Positions 46,526 to 53,541 of a stretch of DNA of 64,000 bases are shown one piece after another. Location of the stretch: positions 463,006-527,005 of the forward strand of contig NZ_WVEM01000002.1 of the NCBI RefSeq assembly GCF_009847015.1. Reading direction: 5' to 3'. Source of the DNA: Sunxiuqinia indica (GTDB taxonomy: Bacteria; Bacteroidota; Bacteroidia; Bacteroidales; Prolixibacteraceae). Under the pieces are notes generated by a model that worked only from the letters and a program-made list of their open reading frames with translations, ran no database searches and was not told the DNA's origin. The first letter of the stretch is position 1. Every line of letters begins with the position of its first letter. The translations under genes were made by a program, and so were the position numbers.

Positions 46526-46999
46526 ATGATGACTTTAACAACAATTTTAACAACGGTAGTTACAGGTTTTGGCGGACATGCTATCGCTTTAGGAATAGCA
46601 GGTGTAGGTTCAGCAATTGGTACCGGAGTTGCCGGAATGGGAGCACTGGGGCTCTGGAAACAGGCTATTAAAGACAATAAAAAGCTTCCACCGTTAGCGC
46701 TTGCAATGGTCGGTATGCCATTAAGTCAAGTAATCTACGGCATGATCTTTATGAATTCAATGATTGATGCCAATCTGAATCCTGATAGTTACGTGAATCA
46801 GATGATTTGGGCATTTTTTATTGGTATTGCCATTGCAGCCTCAGCAATTATGCAGGGGCGGGTTGGTGCCGCGGCTTGTGCAAACCTGGCAGTTAACGAA
46901 AAACAAGGTGCAGGTATGTATATCGCAGCAATGGGAATTATCGAAACTGTTGCTTTGCTTGCCATGGTATTCGGAATGGGTGGTATTCCTGGTGCATAA
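46526..46999 (+). CDS. atpK: V-type ATPase rotor subunit K (proteolipid)
   Basis: A 157-residue, four-helix proteolipid made of two tandem hairpins. The second hairpin carries the ion-binding Glu in IIETVALLAMVFG (residue 140), while the first has SQ (67-68) in the matching place, the one-carboxylate-per-four-helices V-type arrangement. S67, Q68, Q110 and E140 correspond to Thr64, Gln65, Gln110 and Glu139 of the Enterococcus hirae sodium-binding NtpK, so sodium transport is likely. This is the last gene of the operon, with a stem-loop 30 bases downstream. A second ATG lies at the next codon. Confidence 0.95.
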   Translation: MMTLTTILTTVVTGFGGHAIALGIAGVGSAIGTGVAGMGALGLWKQAIKDNKKLPPLALAMVGMPLSQVIYGMIFMNSMIDANLNPDSYVNQMIWAFFIGIAIAASAIMQGRVGAAACANLAVNEKQGAGMYIAAMGIIETVALLAMVFGMGGIPGA

Positions 47000-47028
47000 G
47001 CACAGTTGATAACCTTAGGAAATCGAAT

Positions 47029-47052
47029 AAGTAGATCTGGATTGATCTACTT
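47029..47052 (+). terminator. Stem-loop directly after the V-ATPase operon
   Basis: AAGTAGATC and GATCTACTT are exact 9-bp arms with a 6-base loop, 30 bases after the subunit K stop. Only a short T-run follows, so it may be a weak terminator or a 3'-end stabilising or processing stem. Confidence 0.5.
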
Positions 47053-47156
47053 TAAGATGGTATTCAGATATGTTCTGATGCTTTCTTTTCGCCCAAAAGC
47101 TAGGCATAGTAAAAAATGCACGGCTTGAAGAAATGTGAAATTACTTGCTATAATAT

Positions 47157-47194
47157 AAAATCAGCACACTGCTTGTCGGGGTGCTGATTTTTTT
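47157..47194 (+). terminator. Strong intrinsic terminator downstream of the V-ATPase operon
   Basis: AAAATCAGCAC and GTGCTGATTTT are perfect 11-bp arms around a 13-base loop, followed by a further run of Ts. Confidence 0.9.
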
Positions 47195-47357
47195 GTTTCT
47201 GAATGTCGCAAATGAAATTAAACAGCAGATGATACAATAAAAACTAGTTTGGCTTTCATCTTATGTGTTATTAAAGTAATGTCGACATATTTCTATTAGC
47301 ACGGAAGAATCAAACATATCGATATTTTTCGATAAGCTGTTTTACATCAGGTATGCA

Positions 47358-47386
47358 TTGTTTAAGAGTGAAATAATATACTTTTG
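47358..47386 (+). promoter_or_regulatory. Promoter of the OmpP1/FadL-like gene
   Basis: TTG (47358-47360), 18 bases, then TACTTTTG (47379-47386), fitting the Bacteroidota -33/-7 pattern. The predicted leader before the ATG at 47420 is about 27 bases. Confidence 0.65.
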
Positions 47387-47419
47387 TTTGCTATACTAAT
47401 CTTTAAACAAAAAAAGAGC

Positions 47420-48901
47420 ATGAAAAAATCAACTTTGCTAACCGTTGTTTTTTTGGGGCTAATACAATCAGTCTGGGCAGGTGGTATCTTAACAAATGCG
47501 AACCAAAGTGCGCAATACATCAGGATGCTTTCCCGAAATGCCTCAACTGATATTGATGCGGTTTACTTCAACCCGGCAGGACTGGTAAAGCTAAACGACG
47601 GCTGGCATTTTTCATTCAATAATCAAAGTATTTTTCAAACTCGCACGATTGAAAATATGTATCCGTTACTGAACGAATCTACTTATGATGGAGATGTTAC
47701 CGTGCCTGTTTTCCCTTCTGCATTTGCTGTTTATAAAAAAGATAGAGTTGCTTTTTCTTTCGGATTTGGAGTTAATGGAGGAGGAGGAACGGCTGAGTAT
47801 AAAACCGGTTTGCCATCATTCGAGATTCCATTTGCTCAACTTCCGGCGGCCTTGGGCCAGCTTGGCATTGTAACCAATGGCTATTCCACCGATTTGTATT
47901 TTGACGGTCGCTCGGTATTTTTAGGCACTCAGCTCAATGCCAGTTATCGATTTAATGAGATTTTTAGCGGAGCGATAGGGTTGCGGGTGATTAGTGCGAA
48001 AAATACCTACGACGGACACATCAAACAAATCAGCCTAATTGTGGAAAGGGAAGGGCAGCCGCTTTTAATAACAGCTACCGACCTTTTTAATCAGTTAGCT
48101 GCCGATGCAAGCGCTGCTGCAGGCCAACTTGGTCAGTACCCCGCTGATGCAACAATGCCTGATGAAACTGCTGCCACCTATGGTTTTCAGAGTGGAACAA
48201 CCTTTGGCGAAGCAGCACAAACAATGAGCGTGAAAGCAGCTACGGCTAACGCCTATGCATCGCAAATGGGTGATAAGTATGAAAGCTTGGATCAGAAAGG
48301 AACCGGATTTACGCCAATCATCGGTTTAAATATTAAACCCAGTGACAAGTTGAACATGGGTTTCCGGTACGAATTTAAAACCGTATTGAAAATGACCAAT
48401 CATACTGAAAAGGATGACTTAAATGTTTATCGCGATGGTGCTGAATTTCGAAACGATATTCCGGCAATTTTTACCGCGGGGGTAGACTACCAGTTGCTGG
48501 ATAATTTTAAACTATCCGGATCATTCAGTAATTATTTTGACAAAGCTGCTGATTGGTCTGGAAAGGAAAATGATATTGAGAAAAATTACTATGAGCTGGC
48601 CGGAGGTTTGGAGCTTCAACTCAACGAGGTAACCACAATCAGTGCCGGGTTAATGCATTCTGAAACCGGCGTCGGTCGGGGTTATCAAACCGATATTAGT
48701 TATAGCTTGAGTTCGAACTCTGTTGGATTGGGTGCAAAGTTTAAAGTAAGTGACGCTTTTGATATGGATCTGGGGGTGCTTAACACAGTCTACGAAAATG
48801 GTTATAAGGAAATTGAATATGCGGGAGTAGGAACTTACAAAGAGTTGTACGATAAGTCGAACCTGGCCTTTTCAATTGGGTTAACTTACCATCTTTTATA
48901 A
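47420..48901 (+). CDS. OmpP1/FadL-family outer-membrane protein
   Basis: A 493-residue protein starting at the ATG at 47420 (MKKSTLLTVV); an earlier in-frame codon at 47384 lies inside the -7 box and is excluded. The signal peptide ends at about residue 19 (VWAG). The mature N-terminus includes QYIRMLSRNASTDIDAVYFN-P-A-G-L, the NPAG motif typical of the FadL hatch, and the rest is barrel strands with a long polar loop rich in Ala (about 215-290). FadL transports hydrophobic molecules such as fatty acids; an acyl-CoA ligase gene lies 14 kb away but is not linked. Monocistronic, with a terminator after it. Confidence 0.88.
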   Translation: MKKSTLLTVVFLGLIQSVWAGGILTNANQSAQYIRMLSRNASTDIDAVYFNPAGLVKLNDGWHFSFNNQSIFQTRTIENMYPLLNESTYDGDVTVPVFPSAFAVYKKDRVAFSFGFGVNGGGGTAEYKTGLPSFEIPFAQLPAALGQLGIVTNGYSTDLYFDGRSVFLGTQLNASYRFNEIFSGAIGLRVISAKNTYDGHIKQISLIVEREGQPLLITATDLFNQLAADASAAAGQLGQYPADATMPDETAATYGFQSGTTFGEAAQTMSVKAATANAYASQMGDKYESLDQKGTGFTPIIGLNIKPSDKLNMGFRYEFKTVLKMTNHTEKDDLNVYRDGAEFRNDIPAIFTAGVDYQLLDNFKLSGSFSNYFDKAADWSGKENDIEKNYYELAGGLELQLNEVTTISAGLMHSETGVGRGYQTDISYSLSSNSVGLGAKFKVSDAFDMDLGVLNTVYENGYKEIEYAGVGTYKELYDKSNLAFSIGLTYHLL

Positions 48902-48924
48902 TAATATTTTGAAGTTAAATATTG

Positions 48925-48951
48925 AAAGGCCTCTGCGGAGGTCTTTTTTTT
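48925..48951 (+). terminator. Intrinsic terminator of the FadL-like gene
   Basis: AAAGGCCTC and GAGGTCTTT pair with one G-U around a TGCG tetraloop, followed by a T-run; 24 bases after the stop. Confidence 0.9.
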
Positions 48952-49010
48952 GCTAATGAATTATTGATAATTTTGAGTTCTTACAACTGAAAACTTTAGA
49001 ATAACGCATT

Positions 49011-50381
49011 ATGAAGAGATGGACATTTTTTATAGGCCTTATCTTGCCATTGCTGACTTTCAGCCAGTCGGTTAACCAAAAGAATCTGGATCAAATCAGG
49101 TCGTCGTTTGTTAAAGACAACTATACCACCGGCATGCAAAACGCCTTGTCGGCAAATCCAATTACCAAGTTGGCCTGGAGTCGTGAAAATGAAGGTTCGG
49201 CCGATCATTATTTCACTTACCGGGTTGATGTCTCGGGAATAACCAACCAAAAGAAATCAGGTCGTTGCTGGCTGTTTACCTCGTTGAATGTTTTTCGTCC
49301 AATGGCCATATCACATTTTAATGTTAGCTCTTTTGAGTTTTCTGAGAATTACCTCTATTTCTGGGATTTGTTCGAGAAAGCCAATTTGTTCCTGAATAAT
49401 ATTGTGGAGACTGCCGACCGTTCGATTGATGATGAGAAAGTGCGTTGGTACTTTCGTTCTCCGGTTGACGATGGCGGACAGTGGATCAATTATGTAAACT
49501 TGGCCAATAAGTATGGCATGGTTCCGCGCGAAGCGATGGAGGAAACCTACTCAAGCGAGAATACAGCGTGGATGACAAAACTACTCAAGCGTAAGTTGCG
49601 CGAGCAGGCATTGGAACTTCGTGAATTGAAAAGCGCCGGTGAAAATAATCAAGCCATTGAAGATCGGAAAGTAGAAATGCTATCGGTGATCTATCGAATG
49701 TTGGCTCTCAATTTGGGCGAACCTCCTGTAACTTTCAACTATCGCTACAAAAGCAAAGAAGGGAAGCTTGTTGAAGCGGGTAATTTTACGCCAAAGTCGT
49801 TCATGAACGAAGTGCTTGGAGAAGTTAAACTTAACGATTATGTGATGTTGATGAACGACCCGACTCGTCCGTTTTGGAAGCACTTTGAAATTGAAAATTA
49901 TCGTAATGTTGAGGAAGGCGCAAACTGGCACTATGTGAATTTGCCAAATGATGTGATTAAGGAATTTTGCATCGAATCGATCAAGAACAATCAAGCCATG
50001 TATGCCTCATGCGATGTGGGCAAACAGTTGCGTCGTGATTTTGGTGTGCTGGACGTTGATAATTTTAACTACGAGGCGGTTTATGATGTACCGTTCACTA
50101 TGACAAAAGCCCAGCGAATTCAAAGTCGCGAAAGTGGTTCGAGTCATGGAATGGCACTAATAGCTGTTGAAGTAGATGAGGATGAGCAACCGCTGAAATG
50201 GCAATTTGAAAATAGCTGGGGTGAAAAAACGGGAGAAAAAGGGTATCTCACTTTTACCGATGAGTGGTTTAACGAATACATGTTCCGAATCGTGGTGCAC
50301 AAGGATTTTATTAGCGAAAAAGTATTGGATATTTATGGCGAAAAAGCTGAAATGCTTCCACCATGGGATCCGATGTTTTAA
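49011..50381 (+). CDS. Exported C1-family cysteine aminopeptidase (PepC/bleomycin-hydrolase-like)
   Basis: A 456-residue papain-fold peptidase with a signal peptide (about 1-19, ending FSQ). The catalytic Cys is in NQKKSGRCWLFTSLNVFR, the His in SGSSHGMALIAVEVDE near residue 378, and the Asn in LKWQFENSWGEKTGEKGYL. The insertions and C-terminus (about 440 residues) are those of the C1B bleomycin-hydrolase family, which trims the N-terminal ends of peptides and is usually cytoplasmic; the signal peptide here suggests a periplasmic or secreted role in peptide feeding. It has its own terminator. Confidence 0.93.
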   Translation: MKRWTFFIGLILPLLTFSQSVNQKNLDQIRSSFVKDNYTTGMQNALSANPITKLAWSRENEGSADHYFTYRVDVSGITNQKKSGRCWLFTSLNVFRPMAISHFNVSSFEFSENYLYFWDLFEKANLFLNNIVETADRSIDDEKVRWYFRSPVDDGGQWINYVNLANKYGMVPREAMEETYSSENTAWMTKLLKRKLREQALELRELKSAGENNQAIEDRKVEMLSVIYRMLALNLGEPPVTFNYRYKSKEGKLVEAGNFTPKSFMNEVLGEVKLNDYVMLMNDPTRPFWKHFEIENYRNVEEGANWHYVNLPNDVIKEFCIESIKNNQAMYASCDVGKQLRRDFGVLDVDNFNYEAVYDVPFTMTKAQRIQSRESGSSHGMALIAVEVDEDEQPLKWQFENSWGEKTGEKGYLTFTDEWFNEYMFRIVVHKDFISEKVLDIYGEKAEMLPPWDPMF

Positions 50382-50399
50382 GTAGAAGCGACATCAATC

Positions 50400-50428
50400 A
50401 AAAGGGGCAGCTTAAAGCTGCCTCTTTT
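50400..50428. terminator. Bidirectional terminator between the peptidase and the lipoprotein gene
   Basis: AAAAGGGGCAGCTT and AAGCTGCCTCTTTT form a 14-bp stem with one G-U pair and flanking A and T runs, 18 bases after the peptidase stop and 49 bases beyond the stop of the convergent lipoprotein gene. Confidence 0.9.
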
Positions 50429-50477
50429 GTCTGGATTAAATTAGAACGTGTGGGGTGAAATGAATACTGTTTCAATA

Positions 50478-51026
50478 TTAAAAGTTGTCATCAGGGTAGC
50501 CGTCCGTCCCGCGAAAATCAATGAGCCATTCGGTGATGTCGTCGGCGGCACCGGTTTTATTTTTTTGGTAAACATCACCGCGTTGTTGCAGCAAATGTCT
50601 TGTTAATGTCTTGTCGCCGGCAGTAGCAGTATAGATGGCATAAACCTCCGCTCCGGCATCAGCCATCACTGATTTCTGTTCGGTTAAATCTCCATACCTC
50701 GCTTGTTTTGCAAGCTTCGTCATTTCTTTAATGACACTTCCATCTAATTGTGCAAGCCTGGCTTCTGCTTTGGAAAGATTGCTTTCAAGAGCACTTGTGC
50801 TAATTTCGTTATTTTCAGGCCATATCCAACCATCTGGTTTCTCATAGTTGTAAACATTACCCTGCTGATCGATAATGAATCCGTTATGCTGAAATCCCCA
50901 GGCGTGGTTCACATACTCAAATTGAAAAAAGACAACAATATCATCGTCAACTCCCACATCATCATGAATGCAAGCCGCAGAAGTCAGAAAAGGGAATAGC
51001 AGTAGCAGTATCTTAAATTTATTCAT
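50478..51026 (-). CDS. Lipoprotein of unknown function, third gene of the serpin operon
   Basis: A 182-residue lipoprotein with lipobox SAAC (Cys19). It contains an aromatic segment VVFFQFEYVNHAWGFQHNGF followed by DQQGNVYNYEKPDGW, then a helical middle (STSALESNLSKAEARLAQLD) and a conserved-looking end (VMADAGAEVYAIYTA, TRHLLQQRGDVYQKN, ITEWLIDF). No cysteine other than the lipidated one is seen, and I do not recognise the family. Its start overlaps the stop of the preceding lipoprotein by ATGAATAA, so it is translated with it. Placement after a serpin suggests, but does not show, a role in envelope protease control. Confidence 0.75.
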   Translation of the reverse strand: MNKFKILLLLFPFLTSAACIHDDVGVDDDIVVFFQFEYVNHAWGFQHNGFIIDQQGNVYNYEKPDGWIWPENNEISTSALESNLSKAEARLAQLDGSVIKEMTKLAKQARYGDLTEQKSVMADAGAEVYAIYTATAGDKTLTRHLLQQRGDVYQKNKTGAADDITEWLIDFRGTDGYPDDNF

Positions 51027-51495
51027 AGCTGTAATCTAGGTTGGTTTGAAAGTATTCGTCGTAATATTCATTTGCTGAGAAGCTGATCGTCACCGGGCTT
51101 TCTTCACTTGCTTGTAGTCGGCTGATGTTGAAGGCCAAGGTGTCTGTAATCCAGGCTTCGCATGCATCGCCATTGGCGTTGTGTTTGAGTTGAAACGTTG
51201 GTGGAGGTAGAGGCGGTGTGCCACACGAAGGATGAATTCGAGCCAGATTGAACTCGTGCTCAGCGCAACCACCGCTATAACTTAAACTGATAATGAGTTT
51301 GTCTCCTTCAATAACCACATCGTTGATGCTAACCGGATCGTTTCTCAAACTGTCGTAGTTGTAAAAATACAGATCGACATACTCTTCGGTTTCTGACTGG
51401 GAAATACTCTTGTATTTAAAATCATCAACCGGTGTGGTTTGTTCTTCACAGCCAAGTAGGAAAACAAACAAGGCGATATAGATTAGTTTATTCAT
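51019..51495 (-). CDS. Small lipoprotein of unknown function, second gene of the serpin operon
   Basis: A 158-residue lipoprotein starting at the ATG at 51495 (MNKLIYIALFVFLLGC); upstream codons in the same frame belong to the serpin end. The lipobox is LLGC (Cys16). The mature part has ISLSYSGGCAEHEFNLARIH and an HPSC, giving a probable disulfide between two of its three further cysteines, and a strand-rich end (VTISFSANEYYDEYF). The length and GGCAEHEF block look like a conserved small Bacteroidota lipoprotein family, unnamed to me. It overlaps the serpin stop and the next start, both by ATGAATAA. Confidence 0.75.
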   Translation of the reverse strand: MNKLIYIALFVFLLGCEEQTTPVDDFKYKSISQSETEEYVDLYFYNYDSLRNDPVSINDVVIEGDKLIISLSYSGGCAEHEFNLARIHPSCGTPPLPPPTFQLKHNANGDACEAWITDTLAFNISRLQASEESPVTISFSANEYYDEYFQTNLDYSYE

Positions 51496-52741
51496 TAAGT
51501 AGCGGATTATTAACTTTTCCCATAAATAAAATAGCGTTCGTATCTTTTTCGCGGATAGCGAAAACAAAAGGTCGGTTGACATCAAAAACAGGTTCCGGAC
51601 CAACCGAAGTCACTCCAAAGGTCACGCCTGTAACAGCTGCAGCCTCAGTGCCCTCTTCATCAACTTTAATATAGCTTTTATGTTTTACTTCCGAAATATA
51701 TAAATCTGGAATGTCCGAAATACCTGAGAAGTCAGAAAGCGAAGCGAAGAACGCATCATTCATGCCTAACGCTTTCAGGTTGTCAACTAGGCTATTGGCG
51801 TAGGCGAATTCAAACTTGGGCAAGTAGACTTTTAAATTACGTTCGTGCAAGTTCTCAAGCAAATCATTCAAATTAGACTGATTCATTTCTGCAATGACAT
51901 CATCGGTCGAATATTCTTCGTTGGGTAAAAGGATGAGCATACTGTATTTCTCTCCGCCATATGGTAATTCCAGTAATTGAAATTGGCTCGTTCCGGTATA
52001 GTTTAATGTTGTCTCATCCAGCATCATCGTTGGAACTTGTAATTCGTTTTCATTTTCGGTATAAAATGCACGGTCTGTTGTATTATCTTTTTCAAACTGG
52101 TAAGTCCACTGTCCTTTAAAATAAATGGCATTCATCAAATACATCACATCTTCAGCTGAAACCTGATCGATGATTTTCGAGATTTTATTGTTGGTTTTAT
52201 CCTTTACCCAGCCATTTACGCGGTTGAGCGTGGACGATGAATTGTTGAAATCCAATTCTTCAACTTCGGCATCGTAAAACGTTTGGTTTGTTGAAATAAA
52301 ATCAGATTTCACACTAAAATCCTGATCGTAAAAAATAGCGTTTACAATAGATAGTTTTACTTTCGGATCATGATCGGTTAAAGATTCCACCAACGTTTGG
52401 TAAGCTTCGTTTATTTGATTGGCCGAAAAACCGGCTTTGTGCAACATGTTTTCCATTTGGGTTTTGGTGTTGCCATCGGCTCCATTGTATACCATGGCCA
52501 GTGCAAGCGAAATACTCAAGGGTGAAATCATGAGGTTTTTACCTTCATCCAATTCGGCATTTACCTCTTTAAACAGGTCAAGCCCAAAAGCATTGTCGGC
52601 TTCAATCAGCTCTTCCGATTTCAAATCCAACTCAATATTGGTCACTTCTTCATTTTCAACAACAATCGAATCTGAGTCGGAGCACGACTTGAGAAGTGGT
52701 GATATCAAGAATAAGCCGCAAATAAAAATAAGGTGTTTCAT
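51488..52741 (-). CDS. Serpin-family protease inhibitor (lipoprotein)
   Basis: A 417-residue serpin with a lipoprotein signal (lipobox LKSC, Cys20). Family motifs are NLMISPLSISLALAMVYNGA, INDVV-type VNGWVKDKTNNKISKII, LMNAIYFKGQWTYQFEKDNT and the reactive-centre hinge DEEGTEAAAVTGVTF followed by FDVNRPFVFAI near the C-terminus. The hinge is rich in small residues (P15 Gly, P14 Thr, P13 Glu, P12-P10 Ala), as in inhibitory serpins that trap proteases. The P1 residue cannot be fixed by eye but lies in the GVTFGVTSVG stretch, so an elastase-like target is possible. It is the first gene of a three-lipoprotein operon. Serpins are uncommon in bacteria. Confidence 0.94.
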   Translation of the reverse strand: MKHLIFICGLFLISPLLKSCSDSDSIVVENEEVTNIELDLKSEELIEADNAFGLDLFKEVNAELDEGKNLMISPLSISLALAMVYNGADGNTKTQMENMLHKAGFSANQINEAYQTLVESLTDHDPKVKLSIVNAIFYDQDFSVKSDFISTNQTFYDAEVEELDFNNSSSTLNRVNGWVKDKTNNKISKIIDQVSAEDVMYLMNAIYFKGQWTYQFEKDNTTDRAFYTENENELQVPTMMLDETTLNYTGTSQFQLLELPYGGEKYSMLILLPNEEYSTDDVIAEMNQSNLNDLLENLHERNLKVYLPKFEFAYANSLVDNLKALGMNDAFFASLSDFSGISDIPDLYISEVKHKSYIKVDEEGTEAAAVTGVTFGVTSVGPEPVFDVNRPFVFAIREKDTNAILFMGKVNNPLLNE

Positions 52742-52932
52742 CGTTCTAATGGTTTATTCGAAATGATTTACGTTAAATTAGACTGACGATGCTTGGAAAA
52801 GGTTGCGTTCGAGTTTCAAAAAAATAGTTGACGAATTACGCAACCTTTCGGTGGTTTCCCCCATCACCATACTGAAATCACCCATTCTGACTTTTGTCAG
52901 AGTAAACTAATTAGAACGGATTACGGAATTGA

Positions 52933-52964
52933 TTGCAAACTATGCGGGCATTCTGTTAATTTTG
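52933..52964 (+). promoter_or_regulatory. Promoter of the ECF sigma factor gene
   Basis: TTG (52933-52935), 21 bases, then TAATTTTG (52957-52964): a Bacteroidota housekeeping-type match, so the gene is probably not solely auto-regulated. The leader would be about 15 bases. Confidence 0.6.
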
Positions 52965-52986
52965 ATCTTAATCAATTGATAGTGTT

Positions 52987-53541
52987 TTGAAAGATCTCAA
53001 GCAGATTATTATCGATAGTGCTGCTGGTAAAACGAAGGCTCAGGCCAGGTTGTACCAGTATCTGGCTCCAAAAATGTTTGGGGTATGTCTGCGGTATTCG
53101 AAAGATGAGACTGAAGCAGAAGATAATTTGCAGGATGGCTTTTTAAAGGTCTTTGAAAAAATTGGTTCATTCAGGCATGAGGGGGCGTTTGAAGGTTGGG
53201 TGCGACGAATAATGGTAAATGTTGCCTTAGAACGTTACCGAAAAAATCATTTGATGCACCCGGTTGAAGATATGGGAATCTATGATGAGCCTGAGCTAAA
53301 TGATAATATCATTGCTGAGTTGTCAGCAAGGGATTTGCTAAAGATTATTAATGAATTGCCACCACGTTATCGAATGGTATTCAACCTATATGTTATTGAA
53401 GGAATGAATCATCAGGAAATAGCAGATGAAATGAAAATTTCGGTGGGAACATCTAAATCGAATCTGGCACGTGCCAGAGGAATATTGAGGGACAAAGTGG
53501 TGAAGGTTTTTGGAGAAACAGAAAATAATTATTCTGCATGA
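52987..53541 (+). CDS. ECF-type RNA polymerase sigma factor
   Basis: A 184-residue sigma-70 family factor of the extracytoplasmic-function group. Region 2 is around residues 20-85 (DETEAEDNLQDGFLKVFEKI, then GWVRRIMVNVALERYRK), and region 4 around 120-175 (LPPRYRMVFNLYVIEGMNH, EIADEMKISVGTSKSNLARA). It starts with TTG; an in-frame stop lies 16 bases upstream and no ATG is available. Its stop overlaps the ATG of the next gene by four bases (ATGA), the usual arrangement for a sigma factor and its controller. Confidence 0.93.
   Translation: MKDLKQIIIDSAAGKTKAQARLYQYLAPKMFGVCLRYSKDETEAEDNLQDGFLKVFEKIGSFRHEGAFEGWVRRIMVNVALERYRKNHLMHPVEDMGIYDEPELNDNIIAELSARDLLKIINELPPRYRMVFNLYVIEGMNHQEIADEMKISVGTSKSNLARARGILRDKVVKVFGETENNYSA

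Larger units (their letters stand above)
47000..47419. other. Intergenic region between the V-ATPase operon and the FadL-like gene
   Basis: 420 bases. They hold two stem-loops (47029-47052 and 47157-47194) and, at the right end, a good promoter for the FadL-like gene. Between the two stem-loops are about 100 bases without an open frame that could be the 3' end of the operon mRNA or a small RNA. Confidence 0.5.

Noticed and set aside
47384..47419. Upstream start of the FadL-like gene
   Set aside because: It begins within the -7 box, and the ATG at 47420 directly precedes a proper signal peptide.
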